Of a stretch of 64,000 nt of DNA, positions 27,313-36,116 are shown piece after piece. The first letter of the stretch is position 1, and every line of letters begins with the position of its first letter. The notes beneath the pieces are model-generated. The model searched no databases, was not told the DNA's origin, and saw only the letters and a list, made by a program, of their open reading frames with translations. This stretch comes from Pseudomonas sp. GM21. GTDB lineage: Bacteria; Pseudomonadota; Gammaproteobacteria; Pseudomonadales; Pseudomonadaceae. Position numbers and translations under genes: made by a program. The stretch covers positions 1-64,000 of the forward strand of contig NZ_AKJS01000034.1 of NCBI RefSeq assembly GCF_000282215.1, written 5' to 3'.

Positions 27313-28305
27313 ATGCGTGTGATGGTCACAGGGGCAAACGGGTTGGTCGGACGCGCGTTAGTGCAGCGACTGCTGGCGCTAGGGCAACTGAACGGTCGGC
27401 CCATTTCCAGACTGTTATTACTGGATCAACAGCTGAGCGATCTGCCTTCCGATGCGCGTCTGCGTACTTATACCGGAACCATAACCGACGTTGCGTTGTT
27501 GCGCCGTTCGTTGGCGGACGGTGCTGATGTAGTGTTTCATCTGGACAGCATTCCAGGTTGTGTGGCTGAGGAGAATTATTCTCTGGGTAACAAGGTAAAC
27601 TTGATGGCCAGTCTGGAATTGCTGGATCAATTGCGTATGTTGTCGCGTCCGACCGTACTGGTCTACGCCAGCAGCATTGCGGTCTATGGTGCCGAGCTGC
27701 CCACCCGCATGGGCGAGCGAGAGCTGCCCAGGCCGGACACGTCCTATGGGGCGCATAAGTTGATGGTGGAAACCGCGATCTGCGACCTAGCGCGCCGTGG
27801 CGAAGTCGATGGTCGCGTTGTGCGATTACCGGCCATCGTTGCTCACCCGCACGAATCCAACGGTCTGCGTTCGGCATTTATGAGCGAGCTACTGCACTCG
27901 GTTGCCAGCAACCGACCTTATCGCTGCCCCGTATCGCCCCAAGTCGCATCGTGGTGGATGTCCGCGGTTTGCTGTGTAGACAACCTGCTTCACGCTGCGC
28001 AATTAGATACCCGCACTATTGCGCGTGACCGGGTGTGGCAGCTGCCCGTGCTACGCCTATCAGTGGAAGAGGTTGTGACTGCGCTGGCAAACCGCTACGG
28101 CAATGAACGGCGTGAGCTGGTGAGTTATGCACCAGACCCCGCGCTTGAAAACGTGTTGGGTAGATTCCCGCCAATCAAAACGACCCAAGCGCGAGCGCTG
28201 GGATTTCGTCATGACGGCAGCCCCGCCGGGCTGCTACGTAATACCCTTAGCTCAGTGATAGCCAGCCGTCGGGCGGCAAATTCGGAAGGAATTTTGCAAC
28301 CATGA
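27313..28305 (+). CDS. NAD-dependent epimerase/dehydratase (DenD-like SDR)
   Basis: A 330-residue extended short-chain dehydrogenase. It has an N-terminal GANGLVG NAD motif (7-13), a YASSIAVYGAELP serine segment and a SYGAHK catalytic Y-x3-K. The later RLPAIV and WWMSAVCCVDNLLHA pattern resembles D-erythronate dehydrogenase (DenD). It may oxidise a hydroxy-acid side chain or a ring-cleavage fragment; the real substrate is unknown. It starts 10 bp after the FAH gene with AAGGAGAG before the ATG, and its stop overlaps the cyclase start by 4 bp. Confidence 0.8.
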   Translation: MRVMVTGANGLVGRALVQRLLALGQLNGRPISRLLLLDQQLSDLPSDARLRTYTGTITDVALLRRSLADGADVVFHLDSIPGCVAEENYSLGNKVNLMASLELLDQLRMLSRPTVLVYASSIAVYGAELPTRMGERELPRPDTSYGAHKLMVETAICDLARRGEVDGRVVRLPAIVAHPHESNGLRSAFMSELLHSVASNRPYRCPVSPQVASWWMSAVCCVDNLLHAAQLDTRTIARDRVWQLPVLRLSVEEVVTALANRYGNERRELVSYAPDPALENVLGRFPPIKTTQARALGFRHDGSPAGLLRNTLSSVIASRRAANSEGILQP

Positions 28306-29078
28306 AAAAGCGCTTTGTCGACCTGTCCGTAACCTTGGATAACAACCCTTACACCGATCCGCCACCGTTGCTGCCGAAGATTCATTACATGGATCACCAA
28401 CAAGGCTGGCCAGAGATGGCGGCGATGTTTCCCGGCCTGGAAATGAGTCAGCTACCGGGCAATGAATCGTGGGCTGCCGAACGCCTGGAGATTACCACTC
28501 ACAGCGGTACCCACATGGATGCACCTTGGCACTACGCGTCCACCACCGATGGAGGAAAACCGGCGTGGGGCATTGATGAACTGCCCCTGGATTGGTGTCT
28601 ACGACCTGGGGTAAAGCTCGACTTGCGCCACTTGCCCGACGGCCACGTAGTAACAGGAGCAGAGATGGCGGCCGAGTTCGAGCGTATCGACTATGTCCTG
28701 CAGCCGCTAGATATCGTGCTGATAAACACCCGCGCCGGGGCGATTTTTGGTCAGCCGGGCTATCTGGATGCCGGCGTCGGCATCGGCCGCGAAGCTACGT
28801 TGTGGCTGCTGGAACGCGGGGTGCGGGTGGTTGGAACCGACGCTTGGAGTTGGGACGCGCCCTTCAAGTACACCCGCGAGCGGTTTGCCGCCAGCGGCGA
28901 CGCCTCGATCATTTGGGAAGGGCACAAGGCGGGGCGCGATATTGGCTACGGACAAATGGAAAAGTTGGCCAATCTCGAAATACTGCCAGACCACGGATTT
29001 CTGGTTTCGTGTTTTCCGTACAAGATCAAACACGCCTCGGCTGGCTTTATTCGTGCGGTGGCCATTTTTGAGGAGTAG
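28302..29078 (+). CDS. Cyclase-family metal-dependent hydrolase
   Basis: A 258-residue cyclase-superfamily protein (PF04199), the family of kynurenine formamidase KynB and isatin hydrolase. The metal-binding signature HSGTHMDAPWHY is at about 67-78, with further conserved residues in GVRVVGTDAWSWDAPF. These enzymes open lactam or ester bonds using Mn or Zn. With the amidohydrolase at 11286 it suggests a lactone, lactam or formyl intermediate. ATGA overlap with the DenD-like gene makes it the last gene of the rightward operon; a gap of 160 bp follows. Confidence 0.85.
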   Translation: MKKRFVDLSVTLDNNPYTDPPPLLPKIHYMDHQQGWPEMAAMFPGLEMSQLPGNESWAAERLEITTHSGTHMDAPWHYASTTDGGKPAWGIDELPLDWCLRPGVKLDLRHLPDGHVVTGAEMAAEFERIDYVLQPLDIVLINTRAGAIFGQPGYLDAGVGIGREATLWLLERGVRVVGTDAWSWDAPFKYTRERFAASGDASIIWEGHKAGRDIGYGQMEKLANLEILPDHGFLVSCFPYKIKHASAGFIRAVAIFEE

Positions 29079-29238
29079 GCGCGCGCGTGTTTTTTCTGAC
29101 CGCGAGAAAAAAGGAGCACCCACGCCTTCCAGTCTTATTTGCCTATTGTCGGGAGGATTGGCGTGTTGAGTGACGCTGGATGTGCGCGTTCTCTAAGCAC
29201 ATAACAGGGTGGTCGGTTGTAGCCATGGAGTAATCAAA

Positions 29239-30087
29239 ATGCGCGTATCGAGATTGGGAGGCTTCGGCCTGTTTGTAATACAGGCGTTAAGCCTGCTGGC
29301 ACATGCCGAGACATCCGGTGACGACTCCCTGCAGGCAAAGCGGCTGCTGCAGAGCGCCGTTGAGTATTACCGTGTTCAAGGTGATGCGGCATTTGCTGCT
29401 TTCAGCCGTCAAGGTGAGTTCATTGACGGCGAGCGCTACGTGTTTGTCGTTGATACCAACGGCATCATGCAGGCCAGCGGCGGTGCGTCAGCTGTTTTGA
29501 TTGGTCGCAATGTCTCCAAGGCGTTGGAACCGGAGTTGCAGAAGGCATTCGCCAGTGCACTCAAAATCCCGGAAGGGGTGGCCAAGAAAGCCGAATATCG
29601 GTGGATGAATGCTCTCGATGGCAAGGTCGAGCTCAAGCAGGTTTACTACCAGCGCGTAGGTGAACGGATTCTGGCGGTGGGGCATTATCTTCCCCGGGCT
29701 AGTAAACAACAGGCGCAGATGCTGTTGGACCACGCCGTCGCAAAGCTAAAGGAAGATCCGGCGGCAACGATCGCGGCTATCAATAATCTTTCTGCGGAAT
29801 TCCGCCAGGATGATCTCTATCTTTTTATTGTCGACGTGAGCACGCACCGGTACGTCGCCCATGGCTATAACTCGCGTCTAATTGGCGTGGACTTCGCCAC
29901 CATCAAAGATCCGAATGGCCGGGCAGTGGGTAGACCGATCCTCGAAAAAATGGCCAAACAGGCGAGCGCCAGTTATGACTACCGCTGGAAAAACCCAGTG
30001 ACCTCCAAGGTCGAAGAAAAGTATGCGCTAGTACGAAAGAGTGACAACTACCTAGTTGCGGTGGGTTACTACAAAAAGCCGCACTAG
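29239..30087 (+). CDS. Periplasmic double Cache-domain protein
   Basis: A 282-residue exported protein. A signal peptide (about 1-23, ending LLAHA) is followed by two similar single-Cache (sCache_2-like) units: one around 50-140 with RYVFVVDTNGIMQASGG and YRWMNALDGKVELKQVYYQRVG, the other around 185-280 with DLYLFIVDVSTHRYVAHG and YRWKNPVTSKVEEKYALVRK. There is no TM anchor and no signalling domain, so it is a free ligand-binding protein. It could present a small molecule to a receptor or capture substrate; its place between the catabolic operon and a LysR gene supports a link to the pathway (inference). Confidence 0.8.
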   Translation: MRVSRLGGFGLFVIQALSLLAHAETSGDDSLQAKRLLQSAVEYYRVQGDAAFAAFSRQGEFIDGERYVFVVDTNGIMQASGGASAVLIGRNVSKALEPELQKAFASALKIPEGVAKKAEYRWMNALDGKVELKQVYYQRVGERILAVGHYLPRASKQQAQMLLDHAVAKLKEDPAATIAAINNLSAEFRQDDLYLFIVDVSTHRYVAHGYNSRLIGVDFATIKDPNGRAVGRPILEKMAKQASASYDYRWKNPVTSKVEEKYALVRKSDNYLVAVGYYKKPH

Positions 30088-30244
30088 GGCTGGCACTGCT
30101 GCTAGGCGTTGGAGAGATCCACTCAACAGCTTCTTTTCAATGTACGCAACTGGGATCGGTTCAGACTCCTGTTATCCGTCACTCGTTGTATGTGTAAGAT
30201 GGCTAAAAAACTCGCGGGCATCGAATCCGTGAAGGGGAGGCTAT

Positions 30245-31150
30245 ATGCGTTTTAAGAGTCTGGATTTGAATCTTTTAGTCGCGCTCGACGCAATGTTGGC
30301 GCATAGAAGCATCAGTAGAGCGGCCGAAGCAGTGTTTCTGACGCAATCAGGAATGAGCGGTGCCTTGAGCCGATTGCGCGCTTACTTTGATGATGAGTTG
30401 TTGATTCAGGTGGGACGCAACCTTGAGTTGACACCGTTAGCCGAGTCGATTGCCAAGCCCGTGCGCGAGGTGCTTATGAGTATCGAATCGCAGATTGTTA
30501 GTCGGCCTACGTTTGATCCCGCGACCGATGACCATATCTACCGAATCATGGTGTCCGAGTTGACGCTGATTCTGTTGATGCCAGCGGTTACGCAACGGAT
30601 AGCGCTGGAAGCCCCGAATATCAGGCTGCACGTGTTGTCGCAACAGGATCGACCGCTTGATGCTCTAGAGCGCGGCGAGCTGGATCTGCTAGTGCTGCCT
30701 GAGCAGGTAGCCTCAGCCAACCATCCCAGCGAAAAGCTGTATGAAGAAAATTATGACTGTTTGGTTTGGACCGGCAATACGTCCATCGGCGAAACGCTGT
30801 TGTTCGAGGAGTACCTCGACGCCGGACATATTTCCGTAGAGTTCGGGCCCAACCGGGTAGCCGCTTTTGATGGTTGGTTTCTTGAACAACATGGGGTTAA
30901 TCGTCGGGTCGAATTGATCTGTACCAGCCTGATCGCTCCGCCTGTTTTGGTGGTTGGCACGCAACGTATCGCTACCGTACATCGCCGGCTGGCCAACCTT
31001 GCTGCGCAATACCTTCCGGTGCGTGTATTAAAAGCGCCGATGAAGATCCCAGCCTTGAATCAGATGGTGCAATGGCATAAAAATCGCGATAGCCATCCAG
31101 CTCTAGTGTGGTTGCGCAAGGTCTTGGTTGAGGAAGCGGCGAAACTCTAA
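30245..31150 (+). CDS. LysR-family regulator (NodD/PcpR-like)
   Basis: A 301-residue LysR regulator. The winged helix has DLNLLVALDAML and FLTQSGMSGALSRLRAYFDD, and the effector domain runs from about 90 to the end. It belongs to the same subfamily as the protein at 8276. It lies between the rightward and leftward catabolic operons and is convergent with the latter, so it is a good candidate to control one or both. A TGTGTAAGATGGCT element 54 bp before the start resembles one in the control region 39326-39738. Confidence 0.85.
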   Translation: MRFKSLDLNLLVALDAMLAHRSISRAAEAVFLTQSGMSGALSRLRAYFDDELLIQVGRNLELTPLAESIAKPVREVLMSIESQIVSRPTFDPATDDHIYRIMVSELTLILLMPAVTQRIALEAPNIRLHVLSQQDRPLDALERGELDLLVLPEQVASANHPSEKLYEENYDCLVWTGNTSIGETLLFEEYLDAGHISVEFGPNRVAAFDGWFLEQHGVNRRVELICTSLIAPPVLVVGTQRIATVHRRLANLAAQYLPVRVLKAPMKIPALNQMVQWHKNRDSHPALVWLRKVLVEEAAKL

Positions 31151-31182
31151 CGAGCCCGCCGTTCCAGAGAGCAGTGGTGAGG

Positions 31183-31596
31183 CTAGTTGACAGGCGTCGG
31201 AACGCCGATGGGCGTTGCCTGGAACGCGGCCAGGCGCCACTGGCCGTCGGCCTCTTTGGCCCATACTTGCATGGCTTTGGATTCAATCCGCATGACCTGC
31301 GGGTCGCCAATGCGCAGGCGGGCGGTGTTGACCTGGGTGCCGGTCATTACCGCGGTTTCGCCGTAGATGCGCACACGTAGTTCCCCCCGTTCGACCTTCA
31401 ACACTTCAAGAAACGAGCGCATATAGTCGAGATAGCTTTCGTAGCTATCGCTGTTGCCTCGGGTGTGAACGTGCAAAAGGTCACGCGACAACAGTTGGCC
31501 GAGTGTAGAGAGATCGCCACTGCCCAGGGCGGCACAGCGCTTGTTCTCCAGATCGAGGATATGGCGCTCTTGCGGGGTAAGACTGTCTTCGCTCAT
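31183..31596 (-). CDS. SnoaL-like / NTF2-fold protein (second copy)
   Basis: A 137-residue NTF2/SnoaL-like protein, paralogue of the one at 10424 (shared VERGELRVRIYGETAVMTGTQVNT region). It is the last gene of the leftward run, 14 bp after the stop of the flavin monooxygenase gene, with GGAGAAAAC before the ATG at 31596. Its pairing with an oxygenase in both places suggests a conserved partnership, perhaps isomerisation or dehydration of the hydroxylated product. The reaction is unknown. Confidence 0.75.
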   Translation of the reverse strand: MSEDSLTPQERHILDLENKRCAALGSGDLSTLGQLLSRDLLHVHTRGNSDSYESYLDYMRSFLEVLKVERGELRVRIYGETAVMTGTQVNTARLRIGDPQVMRIESKAMQVWAKEADGQWRLAAFQATPIGVPTPVN

Positions 31597-31610
31597 AAAG
31601 TTTTCTCCGC

Positions 31611-32741
31611 TTAAATCGGCTGCGCTGTGACTTCGAGCATGCGCCGTACTGCGCCGTCGAAGTCTGCCGGTAGGCTTCGGTCCATCTCCCATGTGCCGAT
31701 TTGCAGGGAGGTCTCAACGATAAATTTGCAGCGTTCAAACCGGCGCACCATAAAGCGCTCCAACGCTTTTTCTACCGGGTAGGCTTGCAATTCCTCCGCA
31801 ATTACCACTGCGTCCTCGATTGCCATGCCGGCGCCCTGTCCGAGGTGCGGAGTTGTGGCATGGACCGCATCGCCAATCAGTAGCACGCGCCCGGCGTGCC
31901 ACTGCTCCATAAAAATTGTTTCAAAGGGCTTGTAGATGACTTGCGCGGGGTCGGTTACGAACTCATCACGGGCACGCGCGATAGGGCCTTCAAATTCAGC
32001 CAGGCGCTGCTTGAACAACGTGTGAAGCTCGTTCGCATCGAACCACGGGTTGCCAGGTTCGGCAGTGGTTTGCAGCATATACATGAGGTTGTCTTTGAGC
32101 GGGCAGAATCCAGCCTGCCCCCCTCGTTCGCCACGATATACCGTCAGACAATCAATCTCAGGAAAGCGTGGCATATTGCAGCGCCAGCCACCCTGGCCGG
32201 TGAAGACAGGTTTGAACTGGTCACCCAGGAGCATCGCGCGAATCTTGGAATAGATGCCGTCGGCACCAATCAGCAAGTCATACTCGCTGATGCGCCCTGT
32301 GGTCAGGCAAACGGAGACGCCGTCAGGTTTCTGCTCAAAGCTCTCGACCGTAACGCCTAGCTCGATATGTGCACCCAGGCGGGTCGCCTTTTCCAGCAAG
32401 ATGTTATGCAGGTCTATGCGCGGGAGCGCCATGTTGGCAGGAAACGCATCCCCGGCCAGGCGCTTGCCCGGAATAATGGTTAATTCATTGCCTTGAGCAT
32501 TGCAAATACGGACTTTGTCGAAAGAGTAGCCATGGCTTAGGCATTGATCGGCTATACCTAATCGTGCCATCTCTCGAACCACGTTGCCTTGCTGAATAAT
32601 ACCGACGCCGTAGACGCTCCATTCCGCTTTCAGCTCCACTAAATCGACGTCTATACCGACTTGGCGCAAAGCAATAGCTGCGGTTAGCCCGCCGATGCCA
32701 CCGCCGACAATGAGCACCTTCTTGGCTTTGATGTTCGTCAT
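31611..32741 (-). CDS. FAD-dependent aromatic monooxygenase
   Basis: A 376-residue class A flavin monooxygenase. GGGIGG dinucleotide motif is at 13-18, IGADGIYSKIR in the middle and LLIGDAVHATTPHLGQGAG near 280. It hydroxylates an aromatic ring next to an existing hydroxyl, preparing it for the dioxygenase encoded in the same operon. I chose ATG 32741 over GTG 32750 because AAAAGGTG is then correctly spaced. AACAATAA at 32755-32762 is an Hfq/Crc-like motif. The dead copy at 14732 is a relative. The exact substrate is not recognisable. Confidence 0.85.
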   Translation of the reverse strand: MTNIKAKKVLIVGGGIGGLTAAIALRQVGIDVDLVELKAEWSVYGVGIIQQGNVVREMARLGIADQCLSHGYSFDKVRICNAQGNELTIIPGKRLAGDAFPANMALPRIDLHNILLEKATRLGAHIELGVTVESFEQKPDGVSVCLTTGRISEYDLLIGADGIYSKIRAMLLGDQFKPVFTGQGGWRCNMPRFPEIDCLTVYRGERGGQAGFCPLKDNLMYMLQTTAEPGNPWFDANELHTLFKQRLAEFEGPIARARDEFVTDPAQVIYKPFETIFMEQWHAGRVLLIGDAVHATTPHLGQGAGMAIEDAVVIAEELQAYPVEKALERFMVRRFERCKFIVETSLQIGTWEMDRSLPADFDGAVRRMLEVTAQPI

Positions 32742-32775
32742 GTTGTTCACCTTTTTATTGTTGTGATCCCAGTGC

Positions 32776-33792
32776 TCAGGCGCTAGCGATTACACCTTGC
32801 CATTGTTTGGCGATATCGTTCAATTCAAAACTGGGGTTCAGAATTAGCCGTGTAGAAAATGCGCGAATCAGTGCTTTGGGCGCTTCGGTACACAGGTATT
32901 CCACAGGCGACTTCCCATCCACACGAGCCAGGAGCAACGCCGGCAGCAGGGTTGATGCCCGTGCTTCGATGTCCGCTCGGTCTTCAGGCGCTGTGGCTTC
33001 GAAGTAAGCCAGGGAGAACTGCCTATAACTGTCGAGGTAACCCTCAGTCAGGTGTGGGTTCACCAAGCACTTCAGCAGCAGGTGATTGAGCAGAAAGGCG
33101 ACGTCGAATGCCGGGTCGCCATACCAGGCACATTCTGCGTCCAGAATCACGGGTCCGTTGGGCCCGACCAGAATGTTTTTCGGGCTTACGTCACCGTGAA
33201 CCAGCGCGGTATGGATCGAACCGGTGCGTTCGGCCAACGCCAATAACCGGCTGGCCAATTGCGGATGGCGTACGGCTGTGGCCCGCAGGTAAGCATCCAG
33301 CCGCAGGGCGTCAAAGTTTTCGTCAGTGGCAAAACGTTGCGCCAGAGCTGCCGATCTTCGACTGGTGTGATGCAGCCGGCCGACTAAAGATCCCAGTTCC
33401 CGCGCCACCGATGGTTCTATGTGTCCATCCAGCAACTGCTGCTTCCATACTGGATGCTGTTCTGCGGCAAGAAATTCCATAGCGAACAGGCCGACGTCCG
33501 GATCGTGAGCCAACGGTGCGGGCACCGCTTGAGGGACGTGCGTAGCAGCAAACTTGAGCCACTCCCATTCATACGCATTGCGCGAAACAGGCACCTCCCA
33601 ATCGGCCGCTACTCTGAGCTTGGCCAGCGCTCGTTTGATGCACAGAACGCGTCCAGGTGTTTCAACCTTCCAGATGTCCGACGAGACGCCGCCTGTGAGC
33701 GGAGTCCAGGTAATCGCTTGGGTGGGGGATAAGAGGCTGCTGCGAATCAAGAATTCGCGGAGTTCGGTTGAAACAACGAAATGGCCGGTCAT
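32776..33792 (-). CDS. APH-family phosphotransferase (small-molecule kinase)
   Basis: A 338-residue aminoglycoside-phosphotransferase/choline-kinase-fold enzyme (PF01636). The ATP-site lysine is in LCIKRALAK (K53). The catalytic loop VHGDVSPKNIL gives D201 and N206, and the metal-binding D218 is in VILDAECAWYGDP. It should be active. The start at 33792 has ATGAGGAC before it and is 10 bp from the stop of the enolase-like gene, so they are in one transcript. In this setting I favour a hydroxyacid or alcohol kinase that feeds the enolase-like protein; antibiotic resistance is less likely. Confidence 0.8.
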   Translation of the reverse strand: MTGHFVVSTELREFLIRSSLLSPTQAITWTPLTGGVSSDIWKVETPGRVLCIKRALAKLRVAADWEVPVSRNAYEWEWLKFAATHVPQAVPAPLAHDPDVGLFAMEFLAAEQHPVWKQQLLDGHIEPSVARELGSLVGRLHHTSRRSAALAQRFATDENFDALRLDAYLRATAVRHPQLASRLLALAERTGSIHTALVHGDVSPKNILVGPNGPVILDAECAWYGDPAFDVAFLLNHLLLKCLVNPHLTEGYLDSYRQFSLAYFEATAPEDRADIEARASTLLPALLLARVDGKSPVEYLCTEAPKALIRAFSTRLILNPSFELNDIAKQWQGVIASA

Positions 33793-33802
33793 GGCAGGGT
33801 CC

Positions 33803-35098
33803 TCATACACCAATACGAATGGCAGACATGCCGGCAAACGCGGCGCGACTCTGCTCTTCAATGCGTAATAGCTGGTTGTATTTGGATAGCCGGTCCGAGC
33901 AGCGCACCGACCCAATTTTGATTTGCCCAGCCGCGGTGCCAACAGCCAGGTCAGCGATAAAATCATCCTCGGTTTCACCGGAACGCGCTGACACCACAGG
34001 GGCGTAGCCTTCACGCCGCGCTTCGGCAATCACCTCGAGGGTGCCGCTGAGCGTGCCGTTCTGATTCACCTTCACCAGCACGCCATTTGCGATTGCGCCA
34101 TTGATTCCACGCTGCAAGCGATCCAGATTGGTGCTGAACAGATCGTCACCGATCAGGCGCACTTTGTTGCCGAGCAAACTGGTGAGTTTCACCCAGCCTT
34201 GCCAGTCTTCTTCGTCCAGGCCGTCTTCGATCGACACGATGGGAAAATCGCGTACCCAGCCGTCCAGCATATCGATCACTTGATCGCTGTTCAGGTCCCG
34301 TCCTTCTTTGGCGAAGCGATAGCTGCCGTTCGGCCCCTTTAGTGAACTGGCCGCCACATCGATGGCGATGACCATATCCTTGCCTGGTTCGAGGTCTGCC
34401 TCTTCCGCCGCTGCCACCATGAGTTCCAGCGCTTCACGACCTGTTTTCAGGCCAGGGGATAGACCGCCTTCGTCAGCCAGCAAGGTGGTCAGGCCACGGC
34501 GCTGCATTACGCGTGTCGCTGCGCTGCGCATACGCGATACGTTGTGAATGGCTTCCTCCATGGAGGTGGCACTGGCCGGGATGGCGAGAAAATCTTGGAC
34601 ATCCATCCCGCGCCCGGCATGCAAACCACCGCTGAGAATATTGACCATAGGCATCGGCATGCTGAGCGTCGTAATGCCCGCCAGTTCGGCGATGCGCTGG
34701 TACAGGGGCTGGCGGGCGCTTACGGCACTGGCACGGCACACAGCTAACGAGCAGCCCAGAATGGCGTTGGCGCCGAGGCGTTTGAGTTGCGCGGTGCCAT
34801 CGAGGTTGAGCAGCAGCGCGTCAATTGCGTTTTGCTCGAAAGCAAGCTTACCGGCCAAGGCTCGGCTTATTTCACCGTTTACATGCGCCACGGCGTTCAG
34901 CACGCTGCGCCCTTCGTAGTAATTGGCATTGCCGTCGCGCAGTTCATGCGCTTCTGCCGCGCCGGTAGAGGCACCGGACGGGACTGCCGCCCGTCCCAAG
35001 CTGCCATCGCTTAGAAGCACGTCGACTTCTACGGTGGGACGCCCTCTGGAGTCGAGGATCTGGCGAGCATGTACGGAGGAAATAGTTGGGTTGGCCAT
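33803..35098 (-). CDS. Enolase paralogue with altered active site
   Basis: A 431-residue enolase-family protein, clearly homologous over its whole length to phosphopyruvate hydratase. Retained: SGASTG (41-46), H160, E210 in ADEGG, metal ligands D247, E291 and D318, K343 as general base, R372, S373 and K394. Changed: the usual QEF glutamate is D169 (VQDF), and the usual SHRSGET histidine is A371 (VSARSGETED). Other genome copies of housekeeping eno normally sit by pyrG, so this is a second, specialised enzyme. It lies between a D-2-hydroxyacid dehydrogenase and a kinase. The leader has AACAAAAA (35116-35123). Substrate may be 2-phosphoglycerate or a relative (inference). Confidence 0.85.
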   Translation of the reverse strand: MANPTISSVHARQILDSRGRPTVEVDVLLSDGSLGRAAVPSGASTGAAEAHELRDGNANYYEGRSVLNAVAHVNGEISRALAGKLAFEQNAIDALLLNLDGTAQLKRLGANAILGCSLAVCRASAVSARQPLYQRIAELAGITTLSMPMPMVNILSGGLHAGRGMDVQDFLAIPASATSMEEAIHNVSRMRSAATRVMQRRGLTTLLADEGGLSPGLKTGREALELMVAAAEEADLEPGKDMVIAIDVAASSLKGPNGSYRFAKEGRDLNSDQVIDMLDGWVRDFPIVSIEDGLDEEDWQGWVKLTSLLGNKVRLIGDDLFSTNLDRLQRGINGAIANGVLVKVNQNGTLSGTLEVIAEARREGYAPVVSARSGETEDDFIADLAVGTAAGQIKIGSVRCSDRLSKYNQLLRIEEQSRAAFAGMSAIRIGV

Positions 35099-35122
35099 GG
35101 GGGATCCTAATAATTTTTTTGT

Positions 35123-36088
35123 TTAAAGCTGATTGCGGGCTTGCTGTGGTTGTTCACCCAGAAGCACCCGAACGACTTCTTCACTGGCGCGTTGGCGCAA
35201 CTCCACCAGCGAGGCATCGGAAGAAAAGGCCACATGAGGGGTAATGATTACGCCGGGATGGTGCAGCAACTTTGTTGGTACCTGTGGTTCGTGTTCTAGT
35301 ACGTCCAGGCCCGCGCCACTCAGTTGGCCGCTTTCGAGGGCGCGGATGACCGCGTCGGTATCGACAACACCACCGCGGCTGACATTGATGAGGAAGCTGC
35401 CAGGTTTGAGCAGGTCGAGGCGCTCCTGGTTGATGAGGTGATGGGTTGTGGACGTCAGCGGAGCGTGCACGATGACGACGTCGGCCTGGCGCATCAGCTC
35501 ATCGAGCTCGACGAACGCCACTCCAGATTCTTTTGAAGGGTAGGGATCAAATGCAAGCAGGCGCGGGTTGAATGCCTGAAGCTTCTGCGCGGTGCGTCGC
35601 CCAATACGCCCGTAGCCGACGATACCGACGGTGAGGGTCTTGAGCCGGCGCAATGCTGCGCCGGCCGGATTCCAGCGGCCTTGACTCACCTCGCGATCAA
35701 AGCTGACCAAGCCACGCGTCCAGGCCAATGCCAAGCCGACAGCGTGATCAGACACTTCTTCGACGCAATAGTCGGGCACGTTGGTGACCCAGATTCCGTT
35801 GCGGGTGGCTTGATCGACCGCGATGTTGTCCAGTCCGACGCCAAGGCGCGCGACAATTTTCAGGTTGGTCGCTGCCTCAATCGCTGCCTCGGAAACTTGA
35901 GCCCAGCAGGTCAGGATTGCCTCGGGCTGATGCTTGCGAACCAGATCCTCGATGACCACGGCTGGGGCCGGGTTAGCGGGTCCGCTGACTAGCGTGAAGC
36001 CCGCTTTTTCAATGATCTGGCGCTCGACCGAATCATCTGGCCAGGCGAAATCGGTTAGTAAAACGGTACGTGTGTGGGTGCTGTTCAT
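35123..36088 (-). CDS. D-2-hydroxyacid dehydrogenase
   Basis: A 321-residue NAD-dependent D-isomer-specific 2-hydroxyacid dehydrogenase (CtBP/hydroxypyruvate-reductase type). NAD motif GYGRIG is at 158-163; the catalytic residues are R238 in INVSRGG, E267 in LDVLEHEP and H285 in ITPHVAFSS. It interconverts a 2-oxoacid and a D-2-hydroxyacid. If the substrate is hydroxypyruvate, product D-glycerate could pass to the kinase and enolase encoded next. The ATG at 36088 is preceded by AACGGAAA. It is 24 bp upstream of the enolase-like gene. Confidence 0.88.
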   Translation of the reverse strand: MNSTHTRTVLLTDFAWPDDSVERQIIEKAGFTLVSGPANPAPAVVIEDLVRKHQPEAILTCWAQVSEAAIEAATNLKIVARLGVGLDNIAVDQATRNGIWVTNVPDYCVEEVSDHAVGLALAWTRGLVSFDREVSQGRWNPAGAALRRLKTLTVGIVGYGRIGRRTAQKLQAFNPRLLAFDPYPSKESGVAFVELDELMRQADVVIVHAPLTSTTHHLINQERLDLLKPGSFLINVSRGGVVDTDAVIRALESGQLSGAGLDVLEHEPQVPTKLLHHPGVIITPHVAFSSDASLVELRQRASEEVVRVLLGEQPQQARNQL

Positions 36089-36116
36089 TTCATTTTCCGT
36101 TTATTGCACGGTCAAA

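Noticed and set aside
32776..33792. Aminoglycoside resistance kinase
   Set aside because: Only the fold is shared; the gene is embedded in a catabolic operon.
33803..35098. Housekeeping enolase
   Set aside because: The catabolic neighbourhood and the D169 and A371 substitutions point to a specialised paralogue; the usual eno locus (pyrG-kdsA-eno) is absent here.
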